This document shows, piece after piece, positions 9,317-18,617 of a stretch of 64,000 nt of DNA. The position numbers and the translations under genes are program-made. Origin of the DNA: Methanomassiliicoccales archaeon RumEn M1 (GTDB lineage: Archaea; Thermoplasmatota; Thermoplasmata; Methanomassiliicoccales; Methanomassiliicoccaceae); the NCBI GenBank assembly GCA_001421185.1, contig LJKK01000092.1, forward strand, positions 1 to 64,000, written 5' to 3'. Below the pieces are notes generated by a model that was not told where the DNA came from, made no database searches, and saw nothing but the letters and a program-made list of their open reading frames with translations. Each line of letters starts with the position of its first letter. Positions within the stretch are counted from its first letter, which is position 1.

Positions 9317-9625
9317 ATGGACCTCTCGGCCGTTCTGCGGACCGTCAAGAACGGGACGGAGATCGACATAATGGTGACGCCGAACGCCAAGGACATGTCC
9401 ATTGGCGCGGTGGACGAGTGGCGGCGCCGGCTGGTCGTCAAGGTGAGGGCGGTGCCCTCCGAGGGAAGGGCCAACCGGGCGGTGTGCGAGCTCTTCCAGA
9501 ACGCTCTCGGCGAGAGGGTGGAGATCGCCCATGGCGCCACCGAGCGGCATAAGACGCTCTTCGTTCCCCTGGAAGCGGAGGAGGTCCGCAAGAGGCTGGA
9601 GGGAGCGAGTGCGCGACCCCGGTGA
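9317..9625 (+). CDS. DUF167 (YggU-like) family protein
   Basis: This small protein has the DUF167 pattern: VTPNAKDMSIG, then RRLVVKVRAVPSEGRANRAV and a final VEIAHGATERHKTLFV. Structures of the family show a compact alpha/beta fold, but no function is established. I prefer ATG 9317 because DUF167 proteins begin close to the first strand; an in-frame TTG at 9239 would add 26 residues and fits the ORF but lacks clear support. The gene overlaps the start of the Toprim gene, so the two are probably translated together. Confidence 0.8.
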   Translation: MDLSAVLRTVKNGTEIDIMVTPNAKDMSIGAVDEWRRRLVVKVRAVPSEGRANRAVCELFQNALGERVEIAHGATERHKTLFVPLEAEEVRKRLEGASARPR

Positions 9626-10016
9626 GATGCTGGAGGAGTTCGAGGCCATCATGGAGGAGCTGCGCGAGCTCGCCCGCGAGAGCGTGATTTTGGTCGAAGG
9701 AAGGAAGGACCGGTGCGCGCTCGAGCGACTGGGCGTGAGCGGCGAGATCGTGCAGGTGCAGGACGCCCGGGGCATCCTGGGAGTGGCCGAGGAGCTGGCG
9801 TCGCGGAGGCGGAGCGCCGTCATCCTGACCGACTGGGACCGAAAGGGGGGCCAGCTGGCAGAGCTGCTGCGGAACGCGCTTCGCTCGTGCGACGTTCCCT
9901 ACGACGACGGCATCCGAATGAAGATGGCCGTGCTCGGCAAGAAGGACATCAAGGACGTCGAGTCCCTGCCGGCGTTCGCAAACCTGCTGGAGGAGCGACG
10001 GCGGGCGGTACGATGA
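9609..10016 (+). CDS. Small Toprim-domain protein (UPF0292-like)
   Basis: A single Toprim domain fills most of this 135-residue protein. The conserved glutamate is in VILVEGRKD and the DxD-like pair is in VILTDWDRKGG, the metal site used by topoisomerases, primases and OLD nucleases. Stand-alone archaeal Toprim proteins of this size have no proven role; 5S rRNA maturase M5 is a distant relative of similar layout. I chose GTG 9609 because GGAGG at 9598-9602 lies six bases upstream; ATG 9627 is the alternative. It overlaps the DUF167 gene. Confidence 0.8.
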   Translation: MRDPGEMLEEFEAIMEELRELARESVILVEGRKDRCALERLGVSGEIVQVQDARGILGVAEELASRRRSAVILTDWDRKGGQLAELLRNALRSCDVPYDDGIRMKMAVLGKKDIKDVESLPAFANLLEERRRAVR

Positions 10017-10039
10017 TGGTCGCTTGCATTTTCCGTTAG

Positions 10040-10048
10040 CATAAATAG
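10040..10048 (+). promoter_or_regulatory. TATA box of the gcvPA-gcvPB-tmk operon
   Basis: CATAAATAG lies about 33 bases ahead of the gcvPA ATG at 10077. The predicted transcript starts near 10070, leaving a very short leader that contains GAGGAAC as ribosome site. Confidence 0.6.
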
Positions 10049-10076
10049 CCTCTTTGCACTGTAGTTGCTGAGGAAC

Positions 10077-11396
10077 ATGACGGACGAGAGGATGCTGAAG
10101 AGCCTGGGGATCGACAGCGTTGATGAGCTTTTCTCGGACATACCGCCCTCGGTCAGGACCGACGGCATCGAGCTACCGCCGGGAATGTCGGAGATGGAGG
10201 TCATAGGCGCGATCTCCGAGATGCTGTCCGTCAACCTGACCGCCTACGATCATCCGTGCTTCATGGGCGGAGGGGTGTACCATCGCTTCATCCCCTCGGC
10301 GGTCAAGGCGATCGTCTCCCGTTCCGAGTTCGTCACCTCCTACACGCCCTACCAGGCGGAGATCAGCCAGGGAATGCTGCAGACGCTCTTCGAGTATCAG
10401 AGCTACATCGCCGAGCTGACCGGCATGGAGGCCGTCAACTCGTCCAACTACGACGCGGCCACCGCCCTGGGGGAGGCGGCCGCCATGTGCCATCGGGTGA
10501 ACGGGCGCAAGAAGTTCCTGATACCGCAGGTCATCAGCTGCGACAAGCGGAGCGCGCTGCGCAACTACGTCGGCGGGGCCGGCATGGAGATCGTCGAGTA
10601 CGCGTTCGACCCCAGGACCGGGGAGGCGGACCTGGACGACCTGAGGCGCAAGGCCGATGGCGACGTGAGCGGCGTGTACCTCGAGGTGCCGAACTTCCTG
10701 GGCGTGCTGGACCGTCAGGCCACGGAGTTTAAGGCGGCCATCGGTGACGCCCTCCTGGTGGTCGGCGTGGACCCCATATCCCTCGGGCTGCTCAAGGCCC
10801 CGGGCGACTACGGCGCGGACATCGTCATCGGCGAGGGACAATCGTTAGGCTCGCCGATGAACTTCGGAGGTCCGCTGCTCGGCCTGTTCGGGTGCCGGCA
10901 GGAGCTGGTCCGCAAGATGCCGGGCAGGGTGGTGGGCCTCACCAAGGACGCCGAGGGCAAGAGGGCCTTCTGCCTGACGCTGCAGACCCGGGAGCAACAT
11001 ATTCGAAGGTCGAAGGCCACGTCCAACATCTGCACCAACGAGGCGCTCATGGCAGTGGCGGCCGCCGCTTACCTCGCGGTCGTGGGCCGCGATGGCCTCC
11101 GAAGCGTCGCCCAGACCAACATGGCCCGGGCCAGGAAGCTCAGGGACGCCCTGGCGTCCGTCAAGGGGGTGGAGTGCCCGGTGCTGGACGCCCCGTTCTT
11201 CAACGAGCTGCCGGCCCGTCCGCCCATCAAGCCGGAGAAGCTGTCCAAGGTGCTGCTGCGCAAGGGCATCATAGGCGGCATCCCGCTGGCCAGGCACGTG
11301 CCGGAGATGGGCGATTGCATGCTGTTCGCCGCCACCGAGATGACGACCGACCGGGACATAGAGAAACTGGTCGCGGCCATGGAGGTGATGGAATGA
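10077..11396 (+). CDS. gcvPA: Glycine dehydrogenase (decarboxylating) subunit 1
   Basis: This is the N-terminal half of the split P-protein of the glycine cleavage system, a PLP enzyme that decarboxylates glycine and passes the aminomethyl group to lipoyl GcvH. The 439 residues contain family motifs [30 protein letters not shown], and [15 protein letters not shown]. The PLP lysine is on the partner subunit, as expected. The ATG at 10077 follows GAGGAAC; the upstream TTG at 10065 is less likely. Its stop overlaps the gcvPB start (ATGA), indicating coupled translation. No gcvH or gcvT is in the window. Confidence 0.93.
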   Translation: MTDERMLKSLGIDSVDELFSDIPPSVRTDGIELPPGMSEMEVIGAISEMLSVNLTAYDHPCFMGGGVYHRFIPSAVKAIVSRSEFVTSYTPYQAEISQGMLQTLFEYQSYIAELTGMEAVNSSNYDAATALGEAAAMCHRVNGRKKFLIPQVISCDKRSALRNYVGGAGMEIVEYAFDPRTGEADLDDLRRKADGDVSGVYLEVPNFLGVLDRQATEFKAAIGDALLVVGVDPISLGLLKAPGDYGADIVIGEGQSLGSPMNFGGPLLGLFGCRQELVRKMPGRVVGLTKDAEGKRAFCLTLQTREQHIRRSKATSNICTNEALMAVAAAAYLAVVGRDGLRSVAQTNMARARKLRDALASVKGVECPVLDAPFFNELPARPPIKPEKLSKVLLRKGIIGGIPLARHVPEMGDCMLFAATEMTTDRDIEKLVAAMEVME

Positions 11397-12923
11397 GCTA
11401 TCGCCAGGCCCGATACGACCTCCGGCTCATACAGGAGATGAAGGGCAGGAGCGACTTCTCCCTGCCGCCAGTGGAAGAGTACGATATACCCGAGGGGCTC
11501 AGGCGCGCGTCGCTGGACATACCCAACCTGGAAGAGAACGAGGTGGTGCGGCACTACACCAACCTGTCCCAGATGAACTACGGGGTGGACAATGGGCTCT
11601 ATCCCCTGGGCAGCTGCACCATGAAGTACAACCCCAAGTATGCCGACGTCCTGTCCTCCCTTCCCACCGTGGCGGACGTGCACCCCTACGAGGACGAGGA
11701 CGGGGTGCAGGGCAGCCTCCGCCTGATGTACGAGCTGGAGCGATCATTGGCCGCCATCTCGGGAATGGACGCGGTCAGCCTGCAGCCGGCCGCCGGGGCC
11801 CACGGGGAACTGACGGGCATGCTGATCGTCAAGGCCTACCACGACAGCATGGAAGAGGACCGCACCGAGGTCATCGTTCCTGACACCGCCCACGGCACCA
11901 ATCCCGCCTCGGCGGCCATGGCCGGCTTCGACGTCATCGAGATACCGTCCGATGAGAACGGCCGCGTCGACATCAAGGCGCTGGAGGCCGCCGTTTCGCC
12001 CCGGACGGCGGCGTTGATGCTGACCAACCCCAACACCCTGGGGATCTTCGAGCGGGACATCCTCAAGATGGCCGAGACGGTCCACGGCGCCGGGGGCCTG
12101 CTGTACTACGACGGCGCCAACCTCAACGCCGTGATGGGACGGACGAACCCGGGCGTCATGGACTTCGACCTCATGCACTTCAATCTCCACAAGACGTTCG
12201 CCACCCCCCCACGGCGGCGGCGGACCGGGCGCCGGACCGGTGGGCGTGAAGGCGTTCCTGGAACCCTTCCTGCCGTCGCCCCGCATCGTCCTGGAGGATG
12301 GCCTGTACCGTCTGGTCGAGGGACCGAGGAGCATCGGCAAGGTGCGATCGTTCCACGGAAACTTCGCCGTGCTGGTGCGCGCCTACGCCTATATCCTCCG
12401 CTGCGGCTCGGACGGACTGCGGGCCGCCTCGGAACGGGCGGTGCTCAATTCCAACTACCTGCGGAAACGGCTCGTGCCGACGTACGACATGCCGTTCGAG
12501 GAGCTGCGCAAGCACGAGTTCGTGGTGTCGGCCAAGAGGCTCAAGGACGAGAGGGGCATAACGGCCATGGACATAGCCAAGCGGCTGCTGGACCATGGGT
12601 CTATGGCCCCCACCGTGTACTTCCCCGCCCTGGTGGAGGAAGCGCTGATGATCGAGCCCACCGAGACGGAGACCAAGGAGACGCTGGACCGTTTCGCCGA
12701 CAACATCCTCCGCATAGCGGAGGAGGACCCGGAGGTGGTAAAGGCCTCGCCGCACAACACCTCGGTCCGCCGGGTCGACGAGGTCCGCGCCGCCAAGGAC
12801 CTGGTGCTGAGCTATCTTCAGCTGAAGCGCCGGCTGGCCAAGGACCTCGGGGGCATGAAGGTCAAGGACGATGGCAAGAGCTGCTCGTTCTGCGCCACCC
12901 TGATCGGGACGGATGGGCAATGA
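11393..12923 (+). CDS. gcvPB: Glycine dehydrogenase (decarboxylating) subunit 2, frameshifted
   Basis: This is the PLP-carrying half of the split P-protein. Conserved segments include [39 protein letters not shown] and [10 protein letters not shown], where the histidine-lysine pair holds the PLP Schiff-base lysine. Right after ATP the frame breaks. Removing one C from the seven-C run at 12204-12210 restores the glycine-rich [14 protein letters not shown], and the reading continues to LIGTDGQ. The joined protein has about 509 residues. The extra C is most likely a homopolymer error. The gene overlaps gcvPA upstream and tmk downstream by ATGA, so all three form one operon. Confidence 0.92.
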
Positions 12924-13573
12924 GCATCGCGGTCTCTGCGCCGTTGACGTCGGCGGCCGCGGCCACCGAGGTGGCCGCCCGGGGCCGGTTCCTGGTGTTC
13001 GAAGGCATCGACGGTTCGGGCAAGAGCACCGTGGCCCGAACGATGCACGAGCGCATGATGGCGGCCGGCAGACCGTCCGTGCTGACGGCGGAGCCGACCG
13101 AGAGCTGGATCGGCGACATGGTGCGGCGAGGCAACAAGGAAGCGGCCAGCCCGTTCACCGAGACCCTGCTGTACGTGGCCGACCGGGCCGAGCATACCGC
13201 CCAGATCGATAAGTGGCTGAACGAGGGAAAGAACGTCGTCTGCGACCGGTACGTCGGCAGCACCCTGGCGTACCAGGCCGTGACGCTACGGCCGCACCTC
13301 GGCGAGCCGGCGCGGGAATGGCTTCGGTCGGTCAACGCCCCCTTCACCCTGCGGCCGGACGTCACGTTCCTCTTGCTGCTGGACCCCGAACTGGCCATGG
13401 AGCGCCTGGGCTCCCGCCCCGGCCGGGAGAAGTTCGAGAAGCTGGACTTCCTGCGCAGCGTGGACGAGGAGTACCGCCGGCTGGCCGAGAAGGACGGTTA
13501 CGTGATCATCGACGCCGCACGACCGCTGGAGCAAGTGGCGGAAGATGTGTGGAACATCATTGCCAGGATGTGA
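12920..13573 (+). CDS. tmk: dTMP kinase
   Basis: Thymidylate kinase phosphorylates dTMP to dTDP for DNA synthesis. The P-loop is [11 protein letters not shown] (about residues 28-38), preceded by an unusual Ala-rich extension of about 22 residues. The DRY-type motif [12 protein letters not shown] and the lid-like [12 protein letters not shown] segment are present. The start overlaps the gcvPB stop (ATGA). The coupling to glycine decarboxylase is notable because glycine cleavage makes methylene-tetrahydrofolate, the one-carbon donor for dTMP synthesis. Confidence 0.93.
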   Translation: MSIAVSAPLTSAAAATEVAARGRFLVFEGIDGSGKSTVARTMHERMMAAGRPSVLTAEPTESWIGDMVRRGNKEAASPFTETLLYVADRAEHTAQIDKWLNEGKNVVCDRYVGSTLAYQAVTLRPHLGEPAREWLRSVNAPFTLRPDVTFLLLLDPELAMERLGSRPGREKFEKLDFLRSVDEEYRRLAEKDGYVIIDAARPLEQVAEDVWNIIARM

Positions 13574-13614
13574 CGGCGGCATAAGGTTAAGAACCGCGCC
13601 GGGAATGCGCCCTC

Positions 13615-14796
13615 ATGCATCCCTCGGAGGGCATCCGCTCGGCCAAGAGCAGGCTCCTTGAAGGAAAGCGCATCGTGCTGGGCATAACGGGCAGCATCGC
13701 CGCAGTAGAGTGCTTCGAACTGGCCCGCGAGCTGATCCGCCACGGCGCTGATGTGCAGGCGGTCATGTCGCCTGAAGCGATGAGGCTCGTCACCCCTGAC
13801 GCCATGCATTTCGCCACCGGCCACGAGGTCATCACCGCGCTGGACGGCCGGACGCAGCACGTGGACCTGCTGGGCGGCTACGATGACCATGCCGACCTGT
13901 TGCTCATCTCGCCCTGCACCGCCAACACGCTGTCCAAGATGGCGCTGGGGATCGACGATACGGCGGTGACGACCATGGCCACGGTGGCCATTGGCGGCGG
14001 CATACCGGTGCTGGTGGCGCCGGCCATGCATGCCTCCATGTTGAACCATCCCGCGGTGAGGAAGAACATGGACTCCCTGCGCGACATGGGCGTGGAGTTC
14101 ATAGGCCCCCGGATGGAGGAGAAGAAGGCCAAGGTCGCCCCGGTGGAGGAGATCGTCGCCTCGACCATACGGCGGCTGGGGCCCATGGACCTGGCGGGCA
14201 GGAGGGTCCTGGTCATCGGCGGCGCGTCCGAGGAGCCGATCGACGATGTCCGGGTCATCACCAACCGCTCCACCGGAGAGACGGCCGTGCAGCTGGCGGT
14301 GGCGGCCTGGCTGCGCGGTGCCGACGTGGAGCTGTTGAGCGGCCGCATGTCCTACCCGGTGCCGTCGTTCGTCACGAAGCGGGAGTTCAGGCGCGTGGCC
14401 GACCTGCTGGACATGGTTGGCGAGAGGGACGTCGTGATCGTTCCCGCCGCCCTGTCCGACTATGCCCCCGCGCCGTCCGAGGGGAAGGTATCCTCCAGCC
14501 TGGAAGCCCTGGAGATCAAGCTGACGCCCGTTCCGAAGGTGCTTCCCGCCCTGCGCCCCGGCGCCAGGTTCCTGGTGGGGTTCAAGGCGGAGGTCGGCCT
14601 GTCCGAGGATGAGCTGTTGCTGCGCGCCCGCCGGCGCCTGGAGGAGCACGGCCTGGACCTCATCGTGGCCAATGATCTCGGGGACGTATCGAAAGGAAGG
14701 ACCAAAGCCTTCATCCTCCGACCCGACGGCTCCCACGAGAGGTACGAGGGCACCAAGTCAGGACTGGCAGACCGCATACTGGACGAGGTGCGTTAG
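13615..14796 (+). CDS. coaBC: Bifunctional phosphopantothenoylcysteine decarboxylase / phosphopantothenate-cysteine ligase
   Basis: This enzyme makes 4'-phosphopantetheine from phosphopantothenate in two steps. The N-terminal CoaC flavoprotein half (about residues 15-185) has GITGSIAAVE, the catalytic-histidine region DAMHFATGHEV, and APAMHASML as the PXMNXXMW-like motif. The C-terminal CoaB half (about 195-390) has VIGGASEEPIDDVRVITNRSTG and the late IVANDLGD. At 393 residues it is full length. A TAAGGTTAAG element lies upstream. It is followed four bases later by pantoate kinase, so two steps of archaeal CoA synthesis are side by side. Confidence 0.93.
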   Translation: MHPSEGIRSAKSRLLEGKRIVLGITGSIAAVECFELARELIRHGADVQAVMSPEAMRLVTPDAMHFATGHEVITALDGRTQHVDLLGGYDDHADLLLISPCTANTLSKMALGIDDTAVTTMATVAIGGGIPVLVAPAMHASMLNHPAVRKNMDSLRDMGVEFIGPRMEEKKAKVAPVEEIVASTIRRLGPMDLAGRRVLVIGGASEEPIDDVRVITNRSTGETAVQLAVAAWLRGADVELLSGRMSYPVPSFVTKREFRRVADLLDMVGERDVVIVPAALSDYAPAPSEGKVSSSLEALEIKLTPVPKVLPALRPGARFLVGFKAEVGLSEDELLLRARRRLEEHGLDLIVANDLGDVSKGRTKAFILRPDGSHERYEGTKSGLADRILDEVR

Positions 14797-14800
14797 CGGA

Positions 14801-15655
14801 ATGAGAGCCACCGGGTTCTGTCCGGGACACATTACCGGGTTCTTCCATCCCTGCCCGCATGACGACGTGCTGTCATCCGGTTCGAGGGGCGCGGGCATGT
14901 GCGTGCATCTCGGCGCCGTGAGCGAGGTCGAGCTGAACGACTCCGGCGAAGTGCACGTGTCCATCAACAGGGCCGAGGGGAGCGCCCTGGTGACCGAGGC
15001 GGCGATGATGGAGATGCTGCCGCCCGGCATGGGCGCGAAGGTCGATACCAACCTAGAACTGCCGATGGGCAGCGGGTTCGGCATGAGCGCGGCCGGGGCG
15101 CTCTCGGCGACGGTGGCCCTGGCCGATCTGCTCGGCCTGCCAAGGCAGAGGGCGTTCGAGGCGGCCCATCGCGCCGAGATCGCCAACCACAGCGGGCTCG
15201 GGGACGTGGCGGGCCTGATGGCCGGCGGCATCGAGGTCCGAAGGCGGGAGGGCCTTCCGCCAGTGGGCGAGGTGGTCCGTCTGGCCGACGAGCTGGACAT
15301 CGTTGCGGGCGTGGTCGGCCCCCGCATGTCCACCGCGGCGGTGCTCCGCTCCGAGGAGGACCTCCTGCCCCGCACTGGGCAGGAGTGCCACCGTCGGCTG
15401 CTGGAGGACCCAACGGTCGATAGTTTCCTCCGCCTGTGCCGCAGCTTCGCGGAGAGGAGCGGCATCATCACCGAGCCGGTGAGAAGGGCGCTGGACGAGC
15501 TGGACGGCCTGGGGCCGTGCTCCATGGTCATGCTGGGCAACACGGTCTTCGCCGCCGGGAACCTGGACGCGCAGGAGGCGGTGCTCAGGAGGTTCGGACC
15601 GACCTACCGCCTGCACCTGGACCTGGATGGCCCCAGGGTCATTCGTAGAGGGTGA
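14801..15655 (+). CDS. Pantoate kinase
   Basis: This GHMP-family kinase phosphorylates pantoate in the archaeal CoA pathway, in which pantoate is phosphorylated before beta-alanine is added. The ATP-binding GHMP motif is PMGSGFGMSAAGALS (about residues 87-101). The opening GFCPGHITGFFHP matches the substrate-side strand of the family, and the late VMLGNTVFA is near the third GHMP motif. The protein has 284 residues. It begins five bases after coaBC, which supports the CoA assignment. Its 3' end overlaps that of the convergent DUF357 gene by 17 bases. Confidence 0.88.
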   Translation: MRATGFCPGHITGFFHPCPHDDVLSSGSRGAGMCVHLGAVSEVELNDSGEVHVSINRAEGSALVTEAAMMEMLPPGMGAKVDTNLELPMGSGFGMSAAGALSATVALADLLGLPRQRAFEAAHRAEIANHSGLGDVAGLMAGGIEVRRREGLPPVGEVVRLADELDIVAGVVGPRMSTAAVLRSEEDLLPRTGQECHRRLLEDPTVDSFLRLCRSFAERSGIITEPVRRALDELDGLGPCSMVMLGNTVFAAGNLDAQEAVLRRFGPTYRLHLDLDGPRVIRRG

Positions 15656-15929
15656 ACAGCTTGTCGTCCTGGCCCACGTCGAACAGCCCGATGCGGGCCC
15701 CGCAGTCCAGCCAGCCGTGGGCATAGTTCACGGCGGCGAACGCGTTGACGAGGTCCCCGCTCTCGCGGAAGTGCTTGGCATCCTCGTAGTAGGAGGTGGC
15801 CATGTTCAGGAAGTCCTCGGCCAGTCGGCGGTTGAACGAGCGCTCGGGCGCGGCGATGACCAGCTTTTCCAGCGCCCGGCGGGTGGTGTCGAGATACTTG
15901 AGCACCTTCTCCTCGCTTAGCTGTCTCAT
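15639..15929 (-). CDS. DUF357 family protein
   Basis: This 96-residue, mostly helical archaeal protein matches DUF357, with the conserved AEDFLNMATSYYEDAKHF and AAVNYAHGWLDCGARIGLF segments. The family's function is not known. Its start overlaps the herA stop by four bases, so both are made from one transcript. The helical hairpin layout suggests a small structural or binding domain; a partner role with HerA is inferred from coupling only. Confidence 0.82.
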   Translation of the reverse strand: MRQLSEEKVLKYLDTTRRALEKLVIAAPERSFNRRLAEDFLNMATSYYEDAKHFRESGDLVNAFAAVNYAHGWLDCGARIGLFDVGQDDKLFTLYE

Positions 15930-17581
15930 AGCTCCTCTTCCTCGATCTCGGCGTCCGCCTCTTCCTCCCCCGTCTCAGGCTCCGCATCCATCTCCGGTCC
16001 TTCCCAGGGCTCGTCGGATACGATCTGCACCGACTCGCCCCCGTGGCGGCTCTCCCTGGGACGCACCTCGACGAACAACGGCATCTGGACGTTGCCTCCC
16101 ACCACCAGGGCGACGCCGATCGGCAGCCGCTGGATCTCGTCGGCCATGCCGGCGGTGAGGCCCTCGACCGAGGCGGTGATGGCCTTGAGGTCGTTGGGGT
16201 TGGTCACCTTCAGGATCATCTGGGTGTTGCACTGGGACAGCACGCTCTTGTCGATCTTGGCCGCCCTCTGGCTTATGATGGTCAGGCCGAGGCCGAACTT
16301 CCGACCCTCGGCGGCGATGGTGCGGAAGATCTTGGACGAGGCGGCGGACCCCACCTGCGGACAGTAGTTGTGGGCCTCCTCCACCACCAGCATCATGGGC
16401 GGTATGCGGTTCAGCTTGCGCAGCTCGAACAGCGCCGTGCCGATGCGCTCCACCACCAGCTCGGCGATGTCGGGCGGCGTCCCCTTGAGATTGATGATGG
16501 TCATCTTGCCTTTGACGACCAGCTCGTCCATCATGGTGCCCGACTCGGCGAAGATCTTGATCTCGTCCAGGTACTCGAGCTCGTTGATGAGCGCGGCGTT
16601 GCTGCCCTCCTCCTCGGCCTCCAGCACCCTGATGATGTCCCGGAGCGAGTAGTCCCTCTTGACGCTCTTGATCATGTCCACCGCCTTGCGCAGCGGCGTG
16701 AGGTAGGCCTTGCCGTTCTTGATGCTCGTGAGGGCGAGGAGATCGCGGGGCTCGATGTTGGACAACGTGAACTTAAGGGGACTGGCGAGCGGATTGGCGG
16801 ACGTGTCGGTGGCGAACTCTCTGATCTTGTCGGCATAGCCGCGCGGCTCGACCCCGAAGTCCCGGCCCCCCTGCGGCTCCCGGCCCTTGTCGCGCATGGA
16901 GCCATACTCGCCATGGGGATCGATGACCATGATGGTGACGTCATGCTTCATCAGCTCCTCGATCAGGTCGCCGCACATGAACGACTTGCCGCCGCCGGTC
17001 TTGGCCAGGATGCTGACGTGCTTCTGCACCATGGAGTTGATGTCCACCTCGATGCGGATGTCGTGGCCGGCCAGCAGGCCGATGTACGCCCCGGTGGGGG
17101 TGTGCTCCTTGAGGCCGATGACCTCCTTGATGAGGTCGTCGGCCGCCTTGAAGACGGGCTGTCCCGCCCGAAAGGGCGTGCGGGGCGATTGGAGGAGCCC
17201 TCGGTCGTCGCGGTACCCTATCACGCTGACGGAGGCCGTCACCTTCTCCTCGATGCTCAGCTCCTCCCCGTTCAGGATCCTCTTGGCCCGTTCGATGGAC
17301 AGATCGGTCCGCCGCTCCATCTCCATGATCTGCCCCAGGACCCACCCGGAGCTGTCGTGCTCCACCTGGACGTAGTCCATCTTCTCCAGATGGCCGGTCA
17401 CCCACACGTTGAAAGAACCGGTGCCGACGTTCCCGTAGATTATGCCCATGGGCGTGGGGGCCGGGAGGGCCAGCGGCTCGACCGCCACCTGCTGATGCCC
17501 CTCATCCTCAAGAGTCGACGCCTCCAGCCCAGGCTCCTCATCCGGGGCGGGAACATCCGCCTCGATATCCATATTATGCAT
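15926..17581 (-). CDS. herA: HerA-type DNA helicase/translocase
   Basis: HerA is a hexameric bidirectional DNA translocase that normally works with NurA and Mre11-Rad50 in end resection. The 551 residues show an acidic N-terminal extension, a HAS-barrel (about 45-130), and a RecA-like core with Walker A AKTGGGKSF (about residue 193), Walker B MLVVEEAHNYCPQ, and the arginine-finger region IISQRAAKIDKSVLSQC. A long acidic tail follows. A TATATAG box at 17607-17614 lies about 30 bases before the ATG. nurA, mre11 and rad50 are not adjacent here, unlike in many archaea; the partner gene is DUF357. Confidence 0.92.
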   Translation of the reverse strand: MHNMDIEADVPAPDEEPGLEASTLEDEGHQQVAVEPLALPAPTPMGIIYGNVGTGSFNVWVTGHLEKMDYVQVEHDSSGWVLGQIMEMERRTDLSIERAKRILNGEELSIEEKVTASVSVIGYRDDRGLLQSPRTPFRAGQPVFKAADDLIKEVIGLKEHTPTGAYIGLLAGHDIRIEVDINSMVQKHVSILAKTGGGKSFMCGDLIEELMKHDVTIMVIDPHGEYGSMRDKGREPQGGRDFGVEPRGYADKIREFATDTSANPLASPLKFTLSNIEPRDLLALTSIKNGKAYLTPLRKAVDMIKSVKRDYSLRDIIRVLEAEEEGSNAALINELEYLDEIKIFAESGTMMDELVVKGKMTIINLKGTPPDIAELVVERIGTALFELRKLNRIPPMMLVVEEAHNYCPQVGSAASSKIFRTIAAEGRKFGLGLTIISQRAAKIDKSVLSQCNTQMILKVTNPNDLKAITASVEGLTAGMADEIQRLPIGVALVVGGNVQMPLFVEVRPRESRHGGESVQIVSDEPWEGPEMDAEPETGEEEADAEIEEEEL

Positions 17582-17685
17582 CCCGCGCGGATATTAGAGG
17601 GTGCGGATATATAGTTTTCAACCCAGGCATCCAGCCGACGCAGCGCGTATGGATGTCGTGCGTTCATGACGGCGCGGCTAGATAG

Positions 17686-17696
17686 CCTTAAAAAAC
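17686..17696 (+). promoter_or_regulatory. TATA box of prs, leaderless layout
   Basis: CCTTAAAAAAC is centred 26 bases before the ATG at 17717. Transcription should begin at the start codon. This also argues against the longer upstream start at 17666. Confidence 0.6.
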
Positions 17697-17716
17697 GTTC
17701 CACCAATGACCCCATT

Positions 17717-18574
17717 ATGTTAGTCATCGGAGGGACCTCTTCCAGGAATCTCGCGCAGGACCTGGCCCAGGAGCTGGGAACAAAGTTCATACAGGCCAAT
17801 GTGGTCCGATTCCCCGACGGGGAGTGCTATGTGCGCATCGAAGAGGAGGAGCTCGATGACGATGTGATCGTCGTTCAGAACACCCACCCCGACACCAGCC
17901 TGGTGGAGGCGCTGCTGCTGCAGGATGCGGCCGTCGGCCTGGGGGCCAGGAAGATCATCACGGTGGTCCCGTACTTCGGCTACGCCCGGCAGGACGAGCG
18001 GTTCAAGAAGGGCGAGGCGCTCAGCGCCAAGGTGATGATCAAGGCCCTGGAGATGAACTCCAAGCATCTGGTCACGATCGATGTGCACAAGCCCATCATC
18101 CTGGACTGGTTCAAGGGGCAGACGAACGATGTGCATGCGGCGCCGTGCGTGGGAAGGTTCTTCGACGGCCACGGCATCGACCTGGTGCTGGCACCCGACG
18201 AGGGGGCCATGCAGCGCGCCAGCGAGGTCGCCCGGGTCATCGGCGCCGATGTCGACCATCTTGAGAAGACCAGGCTGTCCGGCGAGGTCGTGAGGATGGC
18301 GCCCAAGAACGTCGACGCCAAGGACAAGAACGCCCTCATCGTCGACGACATCATCTCCACTGGCGGCACCATCGAGGCGGCGGCCAACCAGCTCAAGATC
18401 CTCGGGGCCAAGAGCGTCACCGCGGTGTGCACGCACGGCCTGTTCACCAAGAACGCCCTGGACCGGCTTCGGAAGTGCTGCAACGCTGTGTACTCTACCA
18501 ATACCATTGAGAACGAGGTGTCGGTGATATCAGTGGCGCCGCAGATCGCCCACGTTCTGCATGGCCAGATATGA
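17717..18574 (+). CDS. prs: Ribose-phosphate pyrophosphokinase (PRPP synthetase)
   Basis: The enzyme transfers pyrophosphate from ATP to ribose 5-phosphate, giving PRPP for purine, pyrimidine, histidine and tryptophan synthesis. The 285 residues contain the ATP-binding VVPYFGYARQDERF, the ribose-phosphate histidine region, and the PRPP loop LIVDDIISTGGTIEAA (about residues 212-227). I chose ATG 17717 (MLVIGGTSSRNLAQDLA) from the family N-terminus and the TATA box position. The neighbouring pur genes are about 3 kb away on the same strand, so any metabolic link is only by proximity. Confidence 0.95.
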   Translation: MLVIGGTSSRNLAQDLAQELGTKFIQANVVRFPDGECYVRIEEEELDDDVIVVQNTHPDTSLVEALLLQDAAVGLGARKIITVVPYFGYARQDERFKKGEALSAKVMIKALEMNSKHLVTIDVHKPIILDWFKGQTNDVHAAPCVGRFFDGHGIDLVLAPDEGAMQRASEVARVIGADVDHLEKTRLSGEVVRMAPKNVDAKDKNALIVDDIISTGGTIEAAANQLKILGAKSVTAVCTHGLFTKNALDRLRKCCNAVYSTNTIENEVSVISVAPQIAHVLHGQI

Positions 18575-18617
18575 ATAGCTGAGAATCGATAACGGCTCGT
18601 CCTCAACGGTGATGATC

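Noticed and set aside
10892-11392. Upstream extension of the gcvPB/tmk reading frame (one ORF of 893 codons)
   Set aside because: The N-terminal part is a shadow of gcvPA. The frame only appears continuous because the gcvPB frameshift joins the gcvPB start to the tmk frame.
16043-17614. Long plus-strand ORF of 523 codons opposite herA
   Set aside because: It mirrors the codon pattern of herA, and its translation (rich in Gly, Leu, Val, His, Asp) matches no protein family. Long antisense ORFs are expected in GC-rich coding DNA.
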